In this document: positions 12,207 to 25,394 of the stretch, one piece after another
Layout: every line of letters begins with the position of its first letter
Position numbering within the stretch: the first letter of the stretch is position 1
From: Allodiplogaster sudhausi
Taxonomy: Eukaryota > Nematoda > Chromadorea > Rhabditida > Diplogasteridae
Length of the DNA stretch: 64,000 bases
Assembly (NCBI GenBank): GCA_945643635.1
Contig: CALZFC010000097.1
Span: 981,501-1,045,500 of the forward strand
Reading direction: 5' to 3'
The notes under the pieces: model-generated
Database searches by the model: none
The model's input: the letters and a program-made list of their open reading frames with translations, nothing else
Told to the model about the DNA's origin: nothing
Translations under genes and position numbers: made by a program

Positions 12207-14514
12207 TCAAACTTCATCTCCACCTCCCGCCCATCCAATGGTCTGCTTCTCAACCAGTTTCCGGAAGACTCCCTCCTTCACTCTCATCAACTCGTCAAAA
12301 GTGCCCGTCTCCACCACTTCGCCCGCGTCAATCACGACGATCTGGTCAGCGTGCTTGATCGTCGACAGCCTTAAAGGAGACAAAAACTCACTTTTGAATT
12401 CGCGCATTTTTGCCTGACACAATGATGAGAGAGAGAGACAGCGTGACTTTTAGAAAGGCGCGAAGAAAACTGGAACAGATTTCGTGCTCTTTTAACCATT
12501 TATTTATTATTAATTGTTAATTTATGTCACATTATATCCTATAAACGATGTGAAGAAAAAAGGTACCAAGCAATTCGTAAAACTTGTACCTACATTTGAC
12601 AATGATATTTTCAAGGTTACTGCCCAATTTAGATACGAGTTGCTTGGTAGTCTCTTTTCAAGTCGTTTGTAGGGCTTATTATGAGACCCACAACTAGGCC
12701 AAATGAAAATAAATAAACGTAAACCACCACCCCCTAACCTGTGCGCAATGATGAGCACGGTCTGTTGATTGTTCTCGAGGAGTCTCGCGAGTGCCACCCT
12801 CACGAGGTACTCACTACTCGCGTCCAGCGCTGACGTCGCCTCATCCAGAATCAAAATTCGCGGCTTCTGAAAAGAGGGTGCAAGGAAGATGAAGCACTTT
12901 TTTTTAAATCATCAAACTTCTTTTATGTCACTTCCCATAAGTCCTTCTTTAAGACGCGAATGTAAAAAAAAGTACATGTTATTCAGGCGTTGCTTTTTTT
13001 ATCGCAGAAAGTACTTATACAAATGAAATGAACATTTAGATACGCCTATATTGCTATTGATGATATCTGCCGAAATCAGGGCAGGGAAGATAATTCCGTA
13101 ATAATTCAATTGGTTCTGGCTAATTAATGTGTGCTTAAGTTGATAAGTTATTCTTGACGTTGGTGAATGCTTAAATTAATTAATTAACAAATAAATAAAA
13201 ACGAGAAAGAATCACCAACCGTGACGAGTGCACGCGCAATGGCAATCCGCTGCTTCTGCCCGCCCGACAGCATGGACGAGCCGCTCTCTCCGACCATCGT
13301 GTCGAAGCCACGCGGGAATCGCCGGATGAACTCCCACGAATTGGACTGCTGAGCAGCTTCCAAGACCTTAATGGAGAGAGTATTTGAGAGCGCGAAATTA
13401 CTGTATATTCAGCATTCAATATATATATATTATAAAAATGCGGAGAATATTAATTCTTATAAGAATAAGAAATCTTTTGGATCGCTGAACAGATAAAAAT
13501 GCGCTATGTAAAAACAATGTAGCACTTCAATTAATAAACAAAAACACAAGAACAATACCTCCTCATCGGTGATTTCATTTGGATGCTTGGATCCGTAAAC
13601 AATGTTATCCCGGATGGAAGCCGAGAAGAGGACGGGCTCCTGCAGAGAAAGGCACTTCATTAATGTTATAATCTTTTTAGTTATATCCATATGGCCATTA
13701 TATTTACCAGAAAATGAGAAGAGCAATAAATAAGCAATATGAATTGTACAAGCCGATTTCTAGTGGGAGTAAGCAGAATGATAAGGAGATTATTTAATTT
13801 GGAGATAACTTGAAAATGAAAGAGAAAGACGACGTTGAAATAAAAGAATATAGCTATAAAATGAAATAAAATAATATATCTATAAAATAAAAATAATATA
13901 ACGTAAATAAAAGAACATAAGTAGTAAGAATAGAAGCAAGCACCTGGGCGACAGTTCCAATCTGGCGGCGCCAGTGAGACGGGTCGAGTTCCTTCAGATC
14001 AGAATCATCCACAACGATTCGGCCTCCTTCCGGATCGTACAGCCTATGAAATCAAGCAATGATTTCGTAATTTTTTTAAATTTAAATTTAAGGTGGTTAC
14101 TTATTGTTAATTCACAAAACACAATGCCCGCATCTAAAATGACACAATATAAACAGTCAAGACAAATTTTAATTTCACAATGGCGTGTAAAAAAAATGCT
14201 ACCTGAGCATGAGATGAGCGATTGTCGATTTTCCACTTCCGGATGGGCCAACGACCGCAGTAATCTTGCCTGTGAAGGATAGCGCGTTTAATGAAACTGA
14301 ACCAATTTAGTAAAAGTAATGTCTAAATATTAATTATCGCTATTCGCGAATTAGATAGGCAAGTGATAACATAATACAGTAGTTCATCATAGTCGTGGCA
14401 GGAAGCAAACCAACCAGCAGGCAGATTGAATGAGATGTTGCTGAAGAGCTTGTCACGACCCGGGTAAGCGAAGGCAACGTTCTCGAATCTGGGGTGAAAT
14501 ATTTCTCTATCTTG

Positions 14515-14561
<47 letters not shown>

Positions 14562-16245
14562 CCTCTTACTCTTACTGAAATATGGTACATCTATGAGAGA
14601 GAGAAAAAGAAAGAAAGACAACGAGAGAGAGAGAGAGCGAAATGTTGAACAGGATATAAACACATTGAGTTAAGAGGTCACAGAATACTTGGATGTTGAT
14701 TGAAATGACTACTACTTGATCGACTGCTGGACACCGTCCTTCTGGAGCCCGCCCGTCAATGGAATCGTCGCTCTCGCCTCGCGCAATTCGAACAAACGCG
14801 CAGATGCGCCGAGACCCTATAATTAATTAATTAATAATTAATTAATAAAGTCTAATTAAAAAGTAATCTTCAACAATTTAGCCATTATATCTATTCTATG
14901 ATTACGAATTCCTTTTACGAAATACGGATCGAAATAGTAGTCCCAGGCACACCTTCATGATCTCAATGAAGAAGCCAGACATGTTAGAGAGGGCGGCTGC
15001 GCTCAGAACGGCATAGAGGAGGAAGGAGGACAATTCTCCTGAATCATGTCAACACAAATATGTGATGGGCTTCCGAAATATCAAAAGTATCGAAATAAAT
15101 ATGAAAACAATATGACTAAATCAAATTATACTAGGTTGATCTATCGCATTGGAATTCTTTGTTGAAATAAAAAAAGCTACCTAAAACAATTTCAACGAGT
15201 ACATACCGTACGTCAGCAGGCCTTGGCTGATTAGATTACTGCCGTAGAAGAGTACGGTGGACATTGCGAGATAACCCGTGAATTGGAACTGAATTATAAC
15301 ATTTCTCAATCAACCGGAGAGAAGCAAAGTGCTGTTGCTCTTATCTTCAGTAGAACTTTCACAGAGAGAAAAAAAAGGCAGGGCAAAAAATAAAGAGCAC
15401 TCAACAGACGGGAGCAAATCGATCAAACAATTCCACTGATTGTGGGCCAGAAACAATTCCCTTGACTCTGAAACAATTACCCTGACCCTGAAACAAGTAA
15501 TCAGACCCTGAAACCACTCCAGAAACATTTACCCTGACCTTAAAACATTTACCCTGACTCCGAAAGAAAATTCCCAATAACACTAAAACAATTCCCCCGA
15601 CCCTGAACACCCCCCCCCCTAACCGATTCCCTAACAATTCCTCTAATTCTGAAAAATTCCGCTAACCGATCCAAACATGGTGCCCTTGGCGATTCCCTCC
15701 TTGCGCGAGATGTCCCAAATCTCCTGGATCTTCCTGCCGTACGCGATCAACTCTTTCGGCTCGGCCACGAGCATTCGAACGGTTCGCACGTTGGAGAGCC
15801 GCTCGGTGGCCACCTCAGCAAGAAAATCCATTGGGAGCAGCTGATATGTACTGTTAATCAGACATATAAAGAAGACGATGAAAGATTCAACTAACAGAGA
15901 ACATTTTTTTTTTGTAATCTAATAATGAAAAAATGCATGTAAAGCTATTTGAAGCCACTAAAATCTCTGTGCTCATCATGAGCAATATTTCCTCCTTGTG
16001 CTCCTTCTCCAAACAAACCTGATTCGCTCCAGCCACAGCATCCTGCATCTGCAGGGTGTACTTCCGTTGGAGCCTTCCGAAGACAGCAAACGTGCCGACC
16101 ATGATCGGAATCACGACGAACATCACCTTGCAGAGGGCGGGCGACGTGTACACCTCAAGGGATGGCACTCATTACCACTGGGACTAACTTGCACCTTCTG
16201 CTACAAACATGTTCTCATTTTTCGTTAAAATATCGAGCATGAAGT

Positions 16246-16302
<57 letters not shown>

Positions 16303-18019
16303 TAAGGAGAGAGAGAGAATGAATGAGAAGAATACAGCGAGAAGAAATGAAGCAGAACGAGATGAGATGGCAAGAGTAATACTAACAAACAAAAAAAGAA
16401 CGTGGATATATGGATATCTGCTAAATTATGCAGTGCTACTCTGGTGAAGAAACAAAATGAGCAAACCAAAAGTAAAACAACCCAAAAAACACAATCCATA
16501 AACCATAAGCCACAGGCAAACCTAACCATAAGTGATCCGGAGCCGAGTGCCGTGATGAGAGCGCGTGCGCCATCGCTGAGATTCATGGATACGGAGTAGC
16601 CAACGATGAGAGAGTCGGTCGACAGACGGGACACCATCTCGCCCACCTTCAATTAGCAACATCCTTTTAGTATCATAACATTCGAGAGATAGAGAGAGAA
16701 AAAACTACTTTCTGTAAACTATTTGCAGATTTAAAAAAGTCAAGCACAACAGGGAAAACGGATATCATATAGAATAGATTCGACCTTGTTTCGGTCGAAG
16801 AAGGCCATGTCCTGCTTGAGCACAGACTTGAAGACGGACTTTCGCAAGTCGTTGATAATGAGCTGGCCTGTAGTCAAATGAATAATAAATCAAATATATT
16901 TTGTTGGAGTAAAAACCGATCGTCTCTGTGTCTTTTCTCCCTCTGTCTTTCTCTAAATTTCTGTCTATTTTTATGACTAATTCCCTCACTTTCTCTTTAT
17001 CTCTCGCATTCGGTCTTTCACTCTTTCTCTCTCTCATTCTGTCTACCCATCTCTCTCACTCTCTCATTCTGTCTCTCTCTCTCTCTCTCCACTACCTGCA
17101 GTGTGCATACAATAAACGCGTGCTGCAATGGCGGCCGCGCCAAGGAAGAGCACGCCCGCGAGAGCGAGTGGATTCTCTTTGAAAAACCTCAAAATAAGTT
17201 ATTTATAAACTTGTCATCCCTCCTAGCCCGAACCTCAACCCCTTAGTATTTTTTTTCACATTAAAACTCCTTTTCACAGTCAACTGTAACAGGTATATTC
17301 GGTATAAACTGCAAAACAGTAAGCAACAAAAACAACAACGATAATCTCAAGAACAACTACTGCAAACAACAGCGAAATATCGTATTCTTTTTATCCATCC
17401 CAATTTTATTACATTTACTATATTATGAATTGCTGCGTTTTTTTTACAAGTGCTATACAGCTTTATTATTTGATTAATTAACGTAAGAAGCAAATGAATA
17501 AATGAATGAAGACAGCACCTCGCCATGAGAAGAGTGGCATCCTCACTGCCTGGCGGAGGCTTCTTCGTCTCGTCGTATTCATCGATGAGCTTGCCGAGCG
17601 TGCGAGGAGTCAGAAGGAAGATGGTCGAGGAGATGCCGAGGAACGAGAGGCCAACTGAAGTAAAGTAGGCTATTTGGTGTGCATCCAGGTGACGTTTCGT
17701 AAAAGGTACTATCAATAAATTTACGATCTCTGTGTTGCTCATATCTTTAAATCTCAAACAATTTACTAGTTGCCCCAGATAACAACAACAATAACAAAAA
17801 CAAACTAAAAATCTATGTTGGTTAGAAGAGCAGCAGAGTAGTAATGGTAATAGTTCTAATAGTAAGAATAGACGGAAATTCAATGTAAAAAAAACACTAA
17901 CGAATAATGCGGCCCTTGTAGGGTGCGGCCAGACGGAAGATGGCGCGGAGATCTTTTAGAGAAGCTGTCCGCAGATTCGCAGATGCTCGTTTCGTGTCTA
18001 TCACGGACACTCTTAACAT
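12207..18019 (-). CDS. abcb10: ABCB10-type mitochondrial half ABC transporter (17 exons, 628 aa)
   Basis: Exons in transcript order: 18019-17902, 17654-17519, 17187-17096, 16867-16785, 16646-16527, 16153-16019, 15840-15667, 15288-15207, 15038-14953, 14816-14716, 14488-14415, 14269-14203, 14043-13944, 13639-13559, 13366-13220, 12866-12739, 12369-12207. They sum to 1887 nt in one consistent frame. N-terminal transmembrane domain (about 30-345, with [12 protein letters not shown] and [10 protein letters not shown]), then a nucleotide-binding domain: Walker [10 protein letters not shown] (408-416), Q-loop VAQEP, signature LSGGQ (516-520), Walker B with catalytic Glu541, and H-loop His574. All catalytic motifs are intact, so a functional homodimeric exporter is expected. 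[11 protein letters not shown] and [18 protein letters not shown] favour ABCB10 over TAP or ABCB8. A mitochondrial location is inferred from the family; no clear presequence precedes the chosen ATG, so a further 5' exon is possible. Confidence 0.93.
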
Positions 18020-18025
18020 GGGAAA

Positions 18026-18028
18026 CTA
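18026..18028 (-). promoter_or_regulatory. Candidate spliced-leader acceptor of the ABC gene
   Basis: On the minus strand, TTACTTATTAG followed by TTTCCC leads directly to the chosen ATG (18019). No upstream cis exon fits the phase. An acceptor 6 nt before the ATG is what a trans-spliced nematode gene would show. This is inference from sequence alone. Confidence 0.4.
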
Positions 18029-18257
18029 ATAAGTAATTCAGATCACACGAAAATTTTTTTTTAAATTACATTGTAAACCCTATTTTAACAAATACCCGAA
18101 ACTGATCTAAGGGGAAACAATCGTTTGACAATCAGAAATAATAAAGAAAAATGTTAGTTCGGTGAAAAAAATAAAGTAAAGTAAAAAAAGTACATTTCAC
18201 CTTCTTAGTGGGGAAGCTAAAAGTTGCCTGCCAACGAGGAGCGAACGTTTCTTTATG

Positions 18258-18689
18258 CTATTTGCAGTAGCGGAAAAGCATAGCGACCTGAAGAGGAATG
18301 ATGATGTTTAAAAAAAAACTCCACTATAAAGCTTGAAGAGAAAGCAGATTGATATTCCGAGCTAAATAAATAAGTAAACAAAAAAAATTATTTACCTTGT
18401 ACTCGATGAGCTTACGCCACAGCGAAAGCAAGCGCTGCTCGTACTGCGCAGCAGGCCAAGCAGCATGGCTCCAGGCGAACAGAGGAAAGGCGAGGGCAAG
18501 GAACAATGATTGGAGCACTCGGGGACTAGGATCGGAGCACCCGGGGACACGAAACCCGGCCAGGTCAAAAGAAGAGGCGAGAAAGAGCGCTATCAATGCA
18601 ACGCACTCATGCGCGAGACCAGAAGACACTTACGAAACGCAACCGAAGAGCACCAGCAAAAGGCTTGATGAAATTCGAGAAATTCTTCT
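18258..18689 (-). CDS. Small minus-strand gene candidate upstream of the ABC gene, structure uncertain
   Basis: The best-fitting exons are 18689-18634 (a GTAAGT donor follows), 18443-18396 (acceptor TGCGCAG, donor GTAAATA) and 18287-18258 (acceptor CTTCAG, ending in TAG). Together they read FSNFIKPFAGALRLRF, YEQRLLSLWRKLIEYK and VAMLFRYCK-stop. An alternative reading keeps 18396-18629 as one exon with two hydrophobic stretches but no ATG. The start is not found. I do not recognise the product. It ends only about 240 bp before the ABC ATG on the same strand, so the two could be an operon-like pair. Confidence 0.3.
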
Positions 18690-18904
18690 CTAATTACAGT
18701 ATCCATAGCTGATTATAGCGCTTGGGCATATGTAGTATGTTGGGTCAACAGTATGTTATATTTATTTATTTATTTTCTTTATTATTTTGGAAAGCAAACA
18801 TATCTCATAATTTTGTAGATATCTGTATTATCGTTGTGATGGAGGGTACAAAGACCCGTGTATTGAGGAATAAATTGTCCTCATTCTCATTTTCCATGCC
18901 TCTC

Positions 18905-19075
18905 TAGAGAGATAGCTCTCTCTCTCTTTTTCTCTCTCTCTCTCTTTCTCTCTCTCCTTTTTCTTTATATTTCTCCCTCTTTTTTCTCTCTCTCTCTCTC
19001 TTTCTCACTCTCTCTCTTTCTCACTCTCTCTCTTTTTCTCTCTCTCTCTCTCTTTCTCTCTCTCCCTCTCTTTCT
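18905..19075 (+). repeat. (CT)n-rich tract
   Basis: Interrupted CTCTCTTTCTC runs in the intergenic DNA upstream of the ABC gene. Serine/leucine frames across it are repeat artefacts. Confidence 0.9.
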
Positions 19076-19729
19076 ACCATGTCCTACTCTTGACCTAGGT
19101 TGTACGTATGCGCCTCGTGTCCTTTATCCTCTGTGCTAATTCCCCCCCTTTCCTTCTTCCCCTTGCCACCCTTAGATTGGCCTCCTCTTGTCCGTGTTCC
19201 TTTCCTGGATAGATCCGTGGATCAATCCTGCCTGTTTCCATATGCATGGCGCGGCACAGGTGTGTGCAACCCCTCAAGCCGGTCCACCCCCCCCCCCCTC
19301 TCCCATTCATCCCCTCATAGGGTGACCAAGATCACTTCATCTCTCACCACATCCCACCATTCTCTTCTCTCTCTCTCTCTCTCTCTGTTCTCTCCCTCAC
19401 TCTCTCTCTCTCTCTCTTCACTCTCTTACTCGCCCCCCCCCCTCTCTCTTCTCCTCTATTTTGCTCTGTTTCTCTCTCTCTCTCTCTCGATCTCTTCCTT
19501 TCCTCGCAGGGCAATCAAGACTGCTCCACTCATCGCCTCGTAAGTCATCTTCGCGCTCTTCGTTCCTCATTCACACCGTCAAGTCCTCTCAATCACTTTC
19601 AGCTTATTCTTCATTTCTCATTCTCTCTCTCTCTCAATCTCGCGCTCTCTCTCACTCTATGGTTCTCTCGTTCTCTCTCTGAATCTCTCTCTCTCTCTCC
19701 CCATCTCTCACAATCTCCCCACCAGCTCA

Positions 19730-19998
19730 TCATGTGGCCGAAATGCAACATGCATACACAAAGACAGCCATCGCTTCGCTCACGCTAATTACCACCGGCT
19801 TTTCAACGATTTGAACGCGTGTCTCATCCTTGACTGGTCAGCGAATCCCTTTTATTGTCCACTCTTTGCCAGATCAGTTGAGGAGGACTAAGGAGAAGGA
19901 TAAGCGTTAATAGAAACAGGTGGGCGAATACTGCTTATCCTGCGGTTCACCATTGTGCGATTTCTAATTGCAGGAGCGTATCAGAGATCTAAAATGGC

Positions 19999-20047
<49 letters not shown>

Positions 20048-20270
20048 CTGGGGGTTTATTCATTATTTCAAGCCTTAGGTCTGAATAACAATGACCTCTC
20101 GAATTCCGTTATCCCGTTTTCTGCTATGAATCTTCTTGCAATTAATACCTAATGGATTCGCTTTCAAAGCCGTAGTTTGATTAGTTTTCTCGCTCGATCT
20201 TTCTCTCTCTCTCTCTCTCCCTGTCTATCTCTCCCTGCCTCTCTCTCGTTCCCTGTCTCTCTCTCGCTTG

Positions 20271-20303
<33 letters not shown>

Positions 20304-20528
20304 CCTCTCTCTGTCTCTATCCCTCTCTCCCTCTTCTTACCTTCCTTCTTGCCCCTTTCCTAAGTGGCCGCAATTGTCGGGCGTATCTGGTTCAAGCATC
20401 ATCTTATTCCGGCACTCACTTCTTCCGGTAGCTGGCGGATCTGTCTGGAGAGGGCTCCTTCTATGGCCAGAATCCGGCCGATTTCCCCCGATTCCCTTGC
20501 ACCGGCAGTCCTTATCACATCTTCTCCC

Positions 20529-20563
<35 letters not shown>

Positions 20564-21204
20564 CTCTCTGTCTCTCGCTTTCTCGGTCTCTCGCTTTCAC
20601 TGTCTCTCTCTCTTTCTCTCTCCTTCATTCTCTCTTTCCACGTTTCCACTCCCGCTATTATAGCATCGCCTCAGACTGCGCCCAGGTTTCTCCTCGATTT
20701 CCACAAAAAGAGCTTAACTACAACTTCTACACACTTGCAAGAACTCAGTGTATCTTGAGTAAGTTGTAATTTCTTTCCATAGTCAGTTTGCATCGTCAAT
20801 TGCATCTTTATGTATTCTCTGGCTGTCCGCAAAATTCCCCCGAGAAAAGTCGAGGAAAAGGGGAAAGATCCCGATCATCTCTTTTGTCTCGCTGTTGTGG
20901 TGGGTGACCCGTCTGAGAATCACTTTGTGCTTTTTGCACTTACCGGTCTGCCATCTCTGTTTCTCTGTTTGTTTCACTCTGTCCTTCTCTCTCTATCTCT
21001 CTCGCTCTCCCTATCCTCCTTACCGGTCTGCCATCTTCGCTTCTCTGTCGCTCTCTCTCTCTCTATCTATCTCTCTCTCTCTGTCCCCCTCTCTCTTTCT
21101 CTCTTTCTCTGCCTCTCTCTCGCTCACCTCCTTACCTGCTGCCAAGCGACGAGCACAAATTGGCACATTTGCACCCCGGAGGCTCGGCCAAGCTCGCGCA
21201 TTCC
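19730..21204 (-). CDS. Tentative minus-strand gene, unrecognised product
   Basis: Three exon-like blocks have good splice signals: 21204-21136 (acceptor CCTAAG, donor GTAAGG, contains ATGCGCGAGCTTGG), 20510-20420 (acceptor GATAAG, donor GTGAGTG, reading ESGEIGRILAIEGALSRQ) and 19828-19730 (acceptor GTCAAG, reading RVQIVEKPVVISVSEAMAV and ending in TGA). The last two join in phase. The first needs a missing exon of length 2 modulo 3 between about 20520 and 21130. No family recognised. The blocks could also be chance open frames between simple repeats, so treat this as a hypothesis. Confidence 0.25.
20196..21125 (+). repeat. Cluster of (CT)n tracts
   Basis: CT-dinucleotide blocks at about 20196-20335, 20523-20640 and 20985-21125, separated by unique sequence. 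The phrase TTACCGGTCTGCCATCT occurs at about 20940 and again at about 21020, suggesting a local duplication. Confidence 0.8.
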
Positions 21205-22880
21205 CTTAGGGTTCTTAATTATTCGCATAAGACACCATCACTTTCCCCCCACCTTCATCCTCCCCCTCCTCTCTCCTATTTTCCCATCCTAGACACCAAC
21301 CCCAAACTACACGAAAGTTTGTGCATGTTTGCCCGTGTGGATATGTACACACTTGCCAAAATGTACTTCCTTTTCTGACTTCTTCCCATCTTCTCGCCCA
21401 AGAGTTGTATGTACATAAAAGGCAAGAAAGAGTACACTCATAAACCTTCCTCTTTTCACCACAAGCGTGTATGTACTTTGCTGACAAGAAGATAATTGTT
21501 TTCTTCTGTCATTCATTCATTTTCCTCATAACAGGAATTTGCAGATTACATACGTAATATATACAAATGTCTTTGTATATCAGTAATACCTTCAAACTGC
21601 TTCGCCAAATTGCTGTTATATACTGTTTATTTATTGCGATAATACTTTCTCCAAAATTGAAGTTAATCTGTCTAGACTCCTTCTGTAATCCGAAGGGATC
21701 TTCATTCTTTGTACATGTCAGTGTCGATATTCAGATTTTATTCTGCTTCCTCTCCTGAATAACACAGGTATTATTTATACATTCGCACAAAAATATGCAG
21801 AAAAGTGTGTATAAATTGCAAAAAATAATTCGTCGTACATAGCACGTGCGACGAATTGTTTTAACAATTTATATTTTAGCAATTTAAACAGTTCTGGGAG
21901 ATGGCTATTACTATATTTATGCCATTCCGCATCGCTGTCGACAGACAATTCCCAGGCAAACACAATCTGGCCAGCATGCACACTCAGCGTCATCTTTGAT
22001 GTGTCAGGCTGGGTGGGAGAGAACAAACGCACACTAACAGAGCATGCACAACTTACAGCCGAATTTCGCTTTATGCGTTTTTTAAGCATACATATTTATG
22101 TTGCAGATCTCACCAGTTGCTCATAATTGTTTGGCTTATCGGAATTTATGGTTCAACAAATGTGGATTGAACACAGGATGATTTTCTAAGGAAACAAACG
22201 TTGTCGTAAAATATTAATCATTACTACTTTCCCATCGCTGCTTCCTCTCATTGTCAGAGATAGAAACAGGGAGAAAGAGAGAGAGAGGAAGAGAGAAACG
22301 GCAAAAGCCAGAGAGAGAAAGGGAGAGAGGAATACCATTTTGGTTTGTATGCTCTTCTCCTTCCCTATCTGTACACGTCGCTCTGCTCGACATGTTAGGT
22401 ACTATGCACAGACATCGCTAACATTAGTCGTCATCAACTTCCTTACTCTCACAATAGTCGACTTTTAACCTCTAGATATCTAAAAAAAATTTTACTCCCT
22501 ATCACTGTTTATTAATTATTCTTATTCTTAAACACTGTTAATCCATTAATATATTACAAGTGAAGCTTGCAAATATATTAATCGATGCAAATTTACTTTA
22601 AAATATTGCTAGTAAGCCTGGTTAACTTGTTAATGTTCCGCGCTGCTTAGACAACCTTCACCTTTGTTCAGCCACTAATAACATTCTTCTCTAGCCATCT
22701 CATGCGTTAACCCAGCAGCTCCGGTCTTTCTTCAACTTCCTCTTCCTCCCCCCTCTTTCTCTCGCTCTCTCTACCTTTCTCCCTCTCTTCCTCCCTCTCT
22801 CCTTGTGTCATGATATGTCTTTCTCGTTCTCTTTCTCTGCTTCTATTTCTCTCTCCCTTTCTCTCCCTATGTTCTCTTTC

Positions 22881-22924
<44 letters not shown>

Positions 22925-22925
22925 T

Positions 22926-23008
<83 letters not shown>

Positions 23009-23023
23009 ATCTTTCTTTCTTTC

Positions 23024-23064
<41 letters not shown>

Positions 23065-24153
23065 CTCTTCTCTGAATTGTAAACAGTGCACCTTGCACGT
23101 CGCGCCAAGCTCCCCCCTTCTGTGCATCGGATGTCCGTAGGAATGAAGAAGCAATAGAGATATCCCCCCCCCCAAGAAAAAGGGTGCCTTCCCGATTCAA
23201 GGAAGATCCTCCAGTCTATTTCTGCGTCAAAACCCAGGCTATAGCCTAGTATACTAACCTATTCTTTTCCGCAAACCTCCTGTGTATCTTATTTATCCAA
23301 TCTGCAATTTATTATTTCTATTTTCATTCTTTTATCTTCATTTTATTCCTCTTGCTAATTAATTCCTGCTCTTCCGTTATTCTGCAGCGTACTTTATTTT
23401 CAATATTCTATTTCCGTATCAAAAATTTTTTTAACATGTGTGTATATATATAAACACGGTTTTCCTTTTGCTTTTTCATGTCGCATATAGTTCTCACGCT
23501 TATCATCCAATATACGCGTGAATACGAATAGAAAAAAGAAAGAATGTGTTGACCACTAATTTCCAATTCCTTTTGGAGATTAGTGGTCAATATCCAGCCG
23601 GAATAGAGAGACAAATACGTATTTTATCTGGTATCTTGACAACATTCGATTAGCTTCTCGTTGTTGTTTTCACCACAATCTTCCACAATTCCTCAAGTGA
23701 TAAGAAAGACGAATATCAGCATAGAAATCTATTCCTTCGATCTCTCCCCTCTCGCATTCTCTCTCTCTTTCTCTCTATCTTTTTCCCTTGCATCCTTTTT
23801 CAATAAAAAAATTCTCACGATTAGCCAGATTGCCTTGCTTTGCTATGCCTTTTACTCACGCCAATAGATAGATAGATATTAACGTGTCTTGTGATTTACG
23901 GAAATACACGCCAATATATCTATAATGGAAGAAAATATTTTGTCAAAAAATTTTTTTCTCATTGACAGGCTTATAAATAGTAAATTATGAGGGGAAAAAT
24001 GCAAACAATTATATACAACGACGAGGAAGGAAAGTTGCAGCTCCTTTCAACATTCGTTGTGAACTCGCTTAACGGGGGCTCATCCGTTCATTCTCATGTT
24101 GAAAGACGTGGCTACCAACCACGGGAAAGATGAAAGAAGGAGAGAGTAGATTG

Positions 24154-24188
<35 letters not shown>

Positions 24189-24438
24189 AATGATCGAACT
24201 GGATGGAAAAGTTTGCGAGAAAGAGAGCGAGAGAGAGAGAGAGAGATAGAGAGTATGTGTATAGAGATAGAGCACGAGAGATATAGAGACGGAGACTGAT
24301 GAATTGTGAAATGGTCTAGAATAAGGCGAAAAGTCAACAAAACACACCAGCAGCTGGTCAGGCTCACGATTTCCACTTAAAAAATATTTGAGATTTCAAA
24401 AAAAAAATTACCTTTCAGGAGCCCTGTTCCAACGAGTG
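21205..24438. other. Intergenic DNA without a recognised gene
   Basis: AT-rich unique sequence interspersed with GA/CT tracts. I found no protein-like exon with paired splice sites here. The (TTTC)n array is listed separately. Confidence 0.6.
22878..23066 (+). repeat. (TTTC)n tetranucleotide array followed by (CT)n
   Basis: About 145 bp of nearly uninterrupted TTTC units, then about 40 bp of CT. Both are homopyrimidine on the plus strand. Lys/Glu/Arg and Phe/Leu/Ser open frames here are repeat translations. Confidence 0.97.
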
Positions 24439-24446
24439 CTCGCAAA

Positions 24447-24884
24447 CAGAGCCGGTAACGGCCCGGCCCAGCTCGGCCCGGCCCGTTGGGCCGGCCGGCC
24501 AAACTTCCCAGGGCCCCGGGCCGGGCCGGGCCGGGCCCAAAAAAGGTGGGCCGGCCCGCAGGCCCGTTTGGGCCCAATAAGCACACGATGTCGTCCAGTC
24601 AGGACGATTGGTGACATTATTAAATGCAAAACTTTCTTCATTTGTCCATTTTTCCCCTTAAAACTTTTTATTCTATACATTAAAATGAATGTTCGTAGAA
24701 TGAGCATGAAAAAAATCTGAATTTCAAAAAATTTTATAGCTTGTCGAACTTTTTCCCCCCGAATTTTTTTTAAAGCGGGCTCAAACGGGCCTACGGGCCG
24801 GGACAGGCCGGGCCCAAAATTCCAGGGCCCGGAAATCGTTCGGGCCGGGCCGGCCCAAAAATTTTTTGCCATTTACCGGCACTG
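24447..24884. mobile_element. hAT-type MITE with 8-bp target-site duplication
   Basis: The 438-bp element starts CAGAGCCGGTAA and ends TTTACCGGCACTG, giving imperfect terminal inverted repeats. These are extended inwards by GGGCCGGGCC-rich subterminal repeats in inverted orientation. It is flanked on both sides by the 8-bp direct repeat CTCGCAAA (24439-24446 and 24885-24892). An 8-bp duplication and CA...TG ends with G at position 3 are the hAT hallmarks. The interior (about 24560-24770) has no transposase-like frame, so the copy is non-autonomous. The perfect duplication suggests a fairly recent insertion. Confidence 0.92.
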
Positions 24885-25013
24885 CTCGCAAAGTGTTCCA
24901 TGTTTTATAACTTGCTTCATCAAATTTGCATTGACGTTTAATTGCCCATATGTTCATAAGTACATACACATATGTTTGCACTTCCTCGTGCTCTAGCGAG
25001 CGCATTTTCTCTC

Positions 25014-25394
25014 TTTCTCTCTCTCTCCTTCTCTCTCTCCCTCTCTCTCTATCTCTCTCTCTATATCTCTCTCTATCTCTCTCACTCTCCACTTTGTTGC
25101 ATCCAGTTCTTGCCGCGTTCCCATCGAGGAGCACTCCCTTCTCTCCGCTCGCCGTTCCTCGCCGTTTCTCTGGTCAGCCTCTCCTTCCTTGCAGGAGGCG
25201 AGCCGGCTAACATCTTGAGAGTGCGAAACGGTGCCGTGACCGGGACTACGCCCGAGGCGACGAGAGAAATAGAGAGGGAGGAAGACAGGGAGAGATAAAG
25301 AGAGAGAGAGAGCGCAAGAGAGAAACAGAGAAAGAAAGAGAAAGAGAGAGAGAGAAAGAGAAAGAGTGAGAGAAAGAGAGAGAGAAAAAGAGGA
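25014..25394 (+). repeat. Paired (CT)n and (GA)n tracts
   Basis: A CT-rich tract (about 25014-25085) and a GA-rich tract (about 25260-25394) flank about 170 bp of GC-rich unique sequence and could pair in cis. No gene is assigned to the unique part. Confidence 0.8.

Noticed and set aside
24377..24872. Gly/Pro/Arg/Ala-rich frames at the GC-rich element
   Set aside because: They translate the GGGCCGGGCC subterminal repeats of the hAT MITE and carry no transposase motif.
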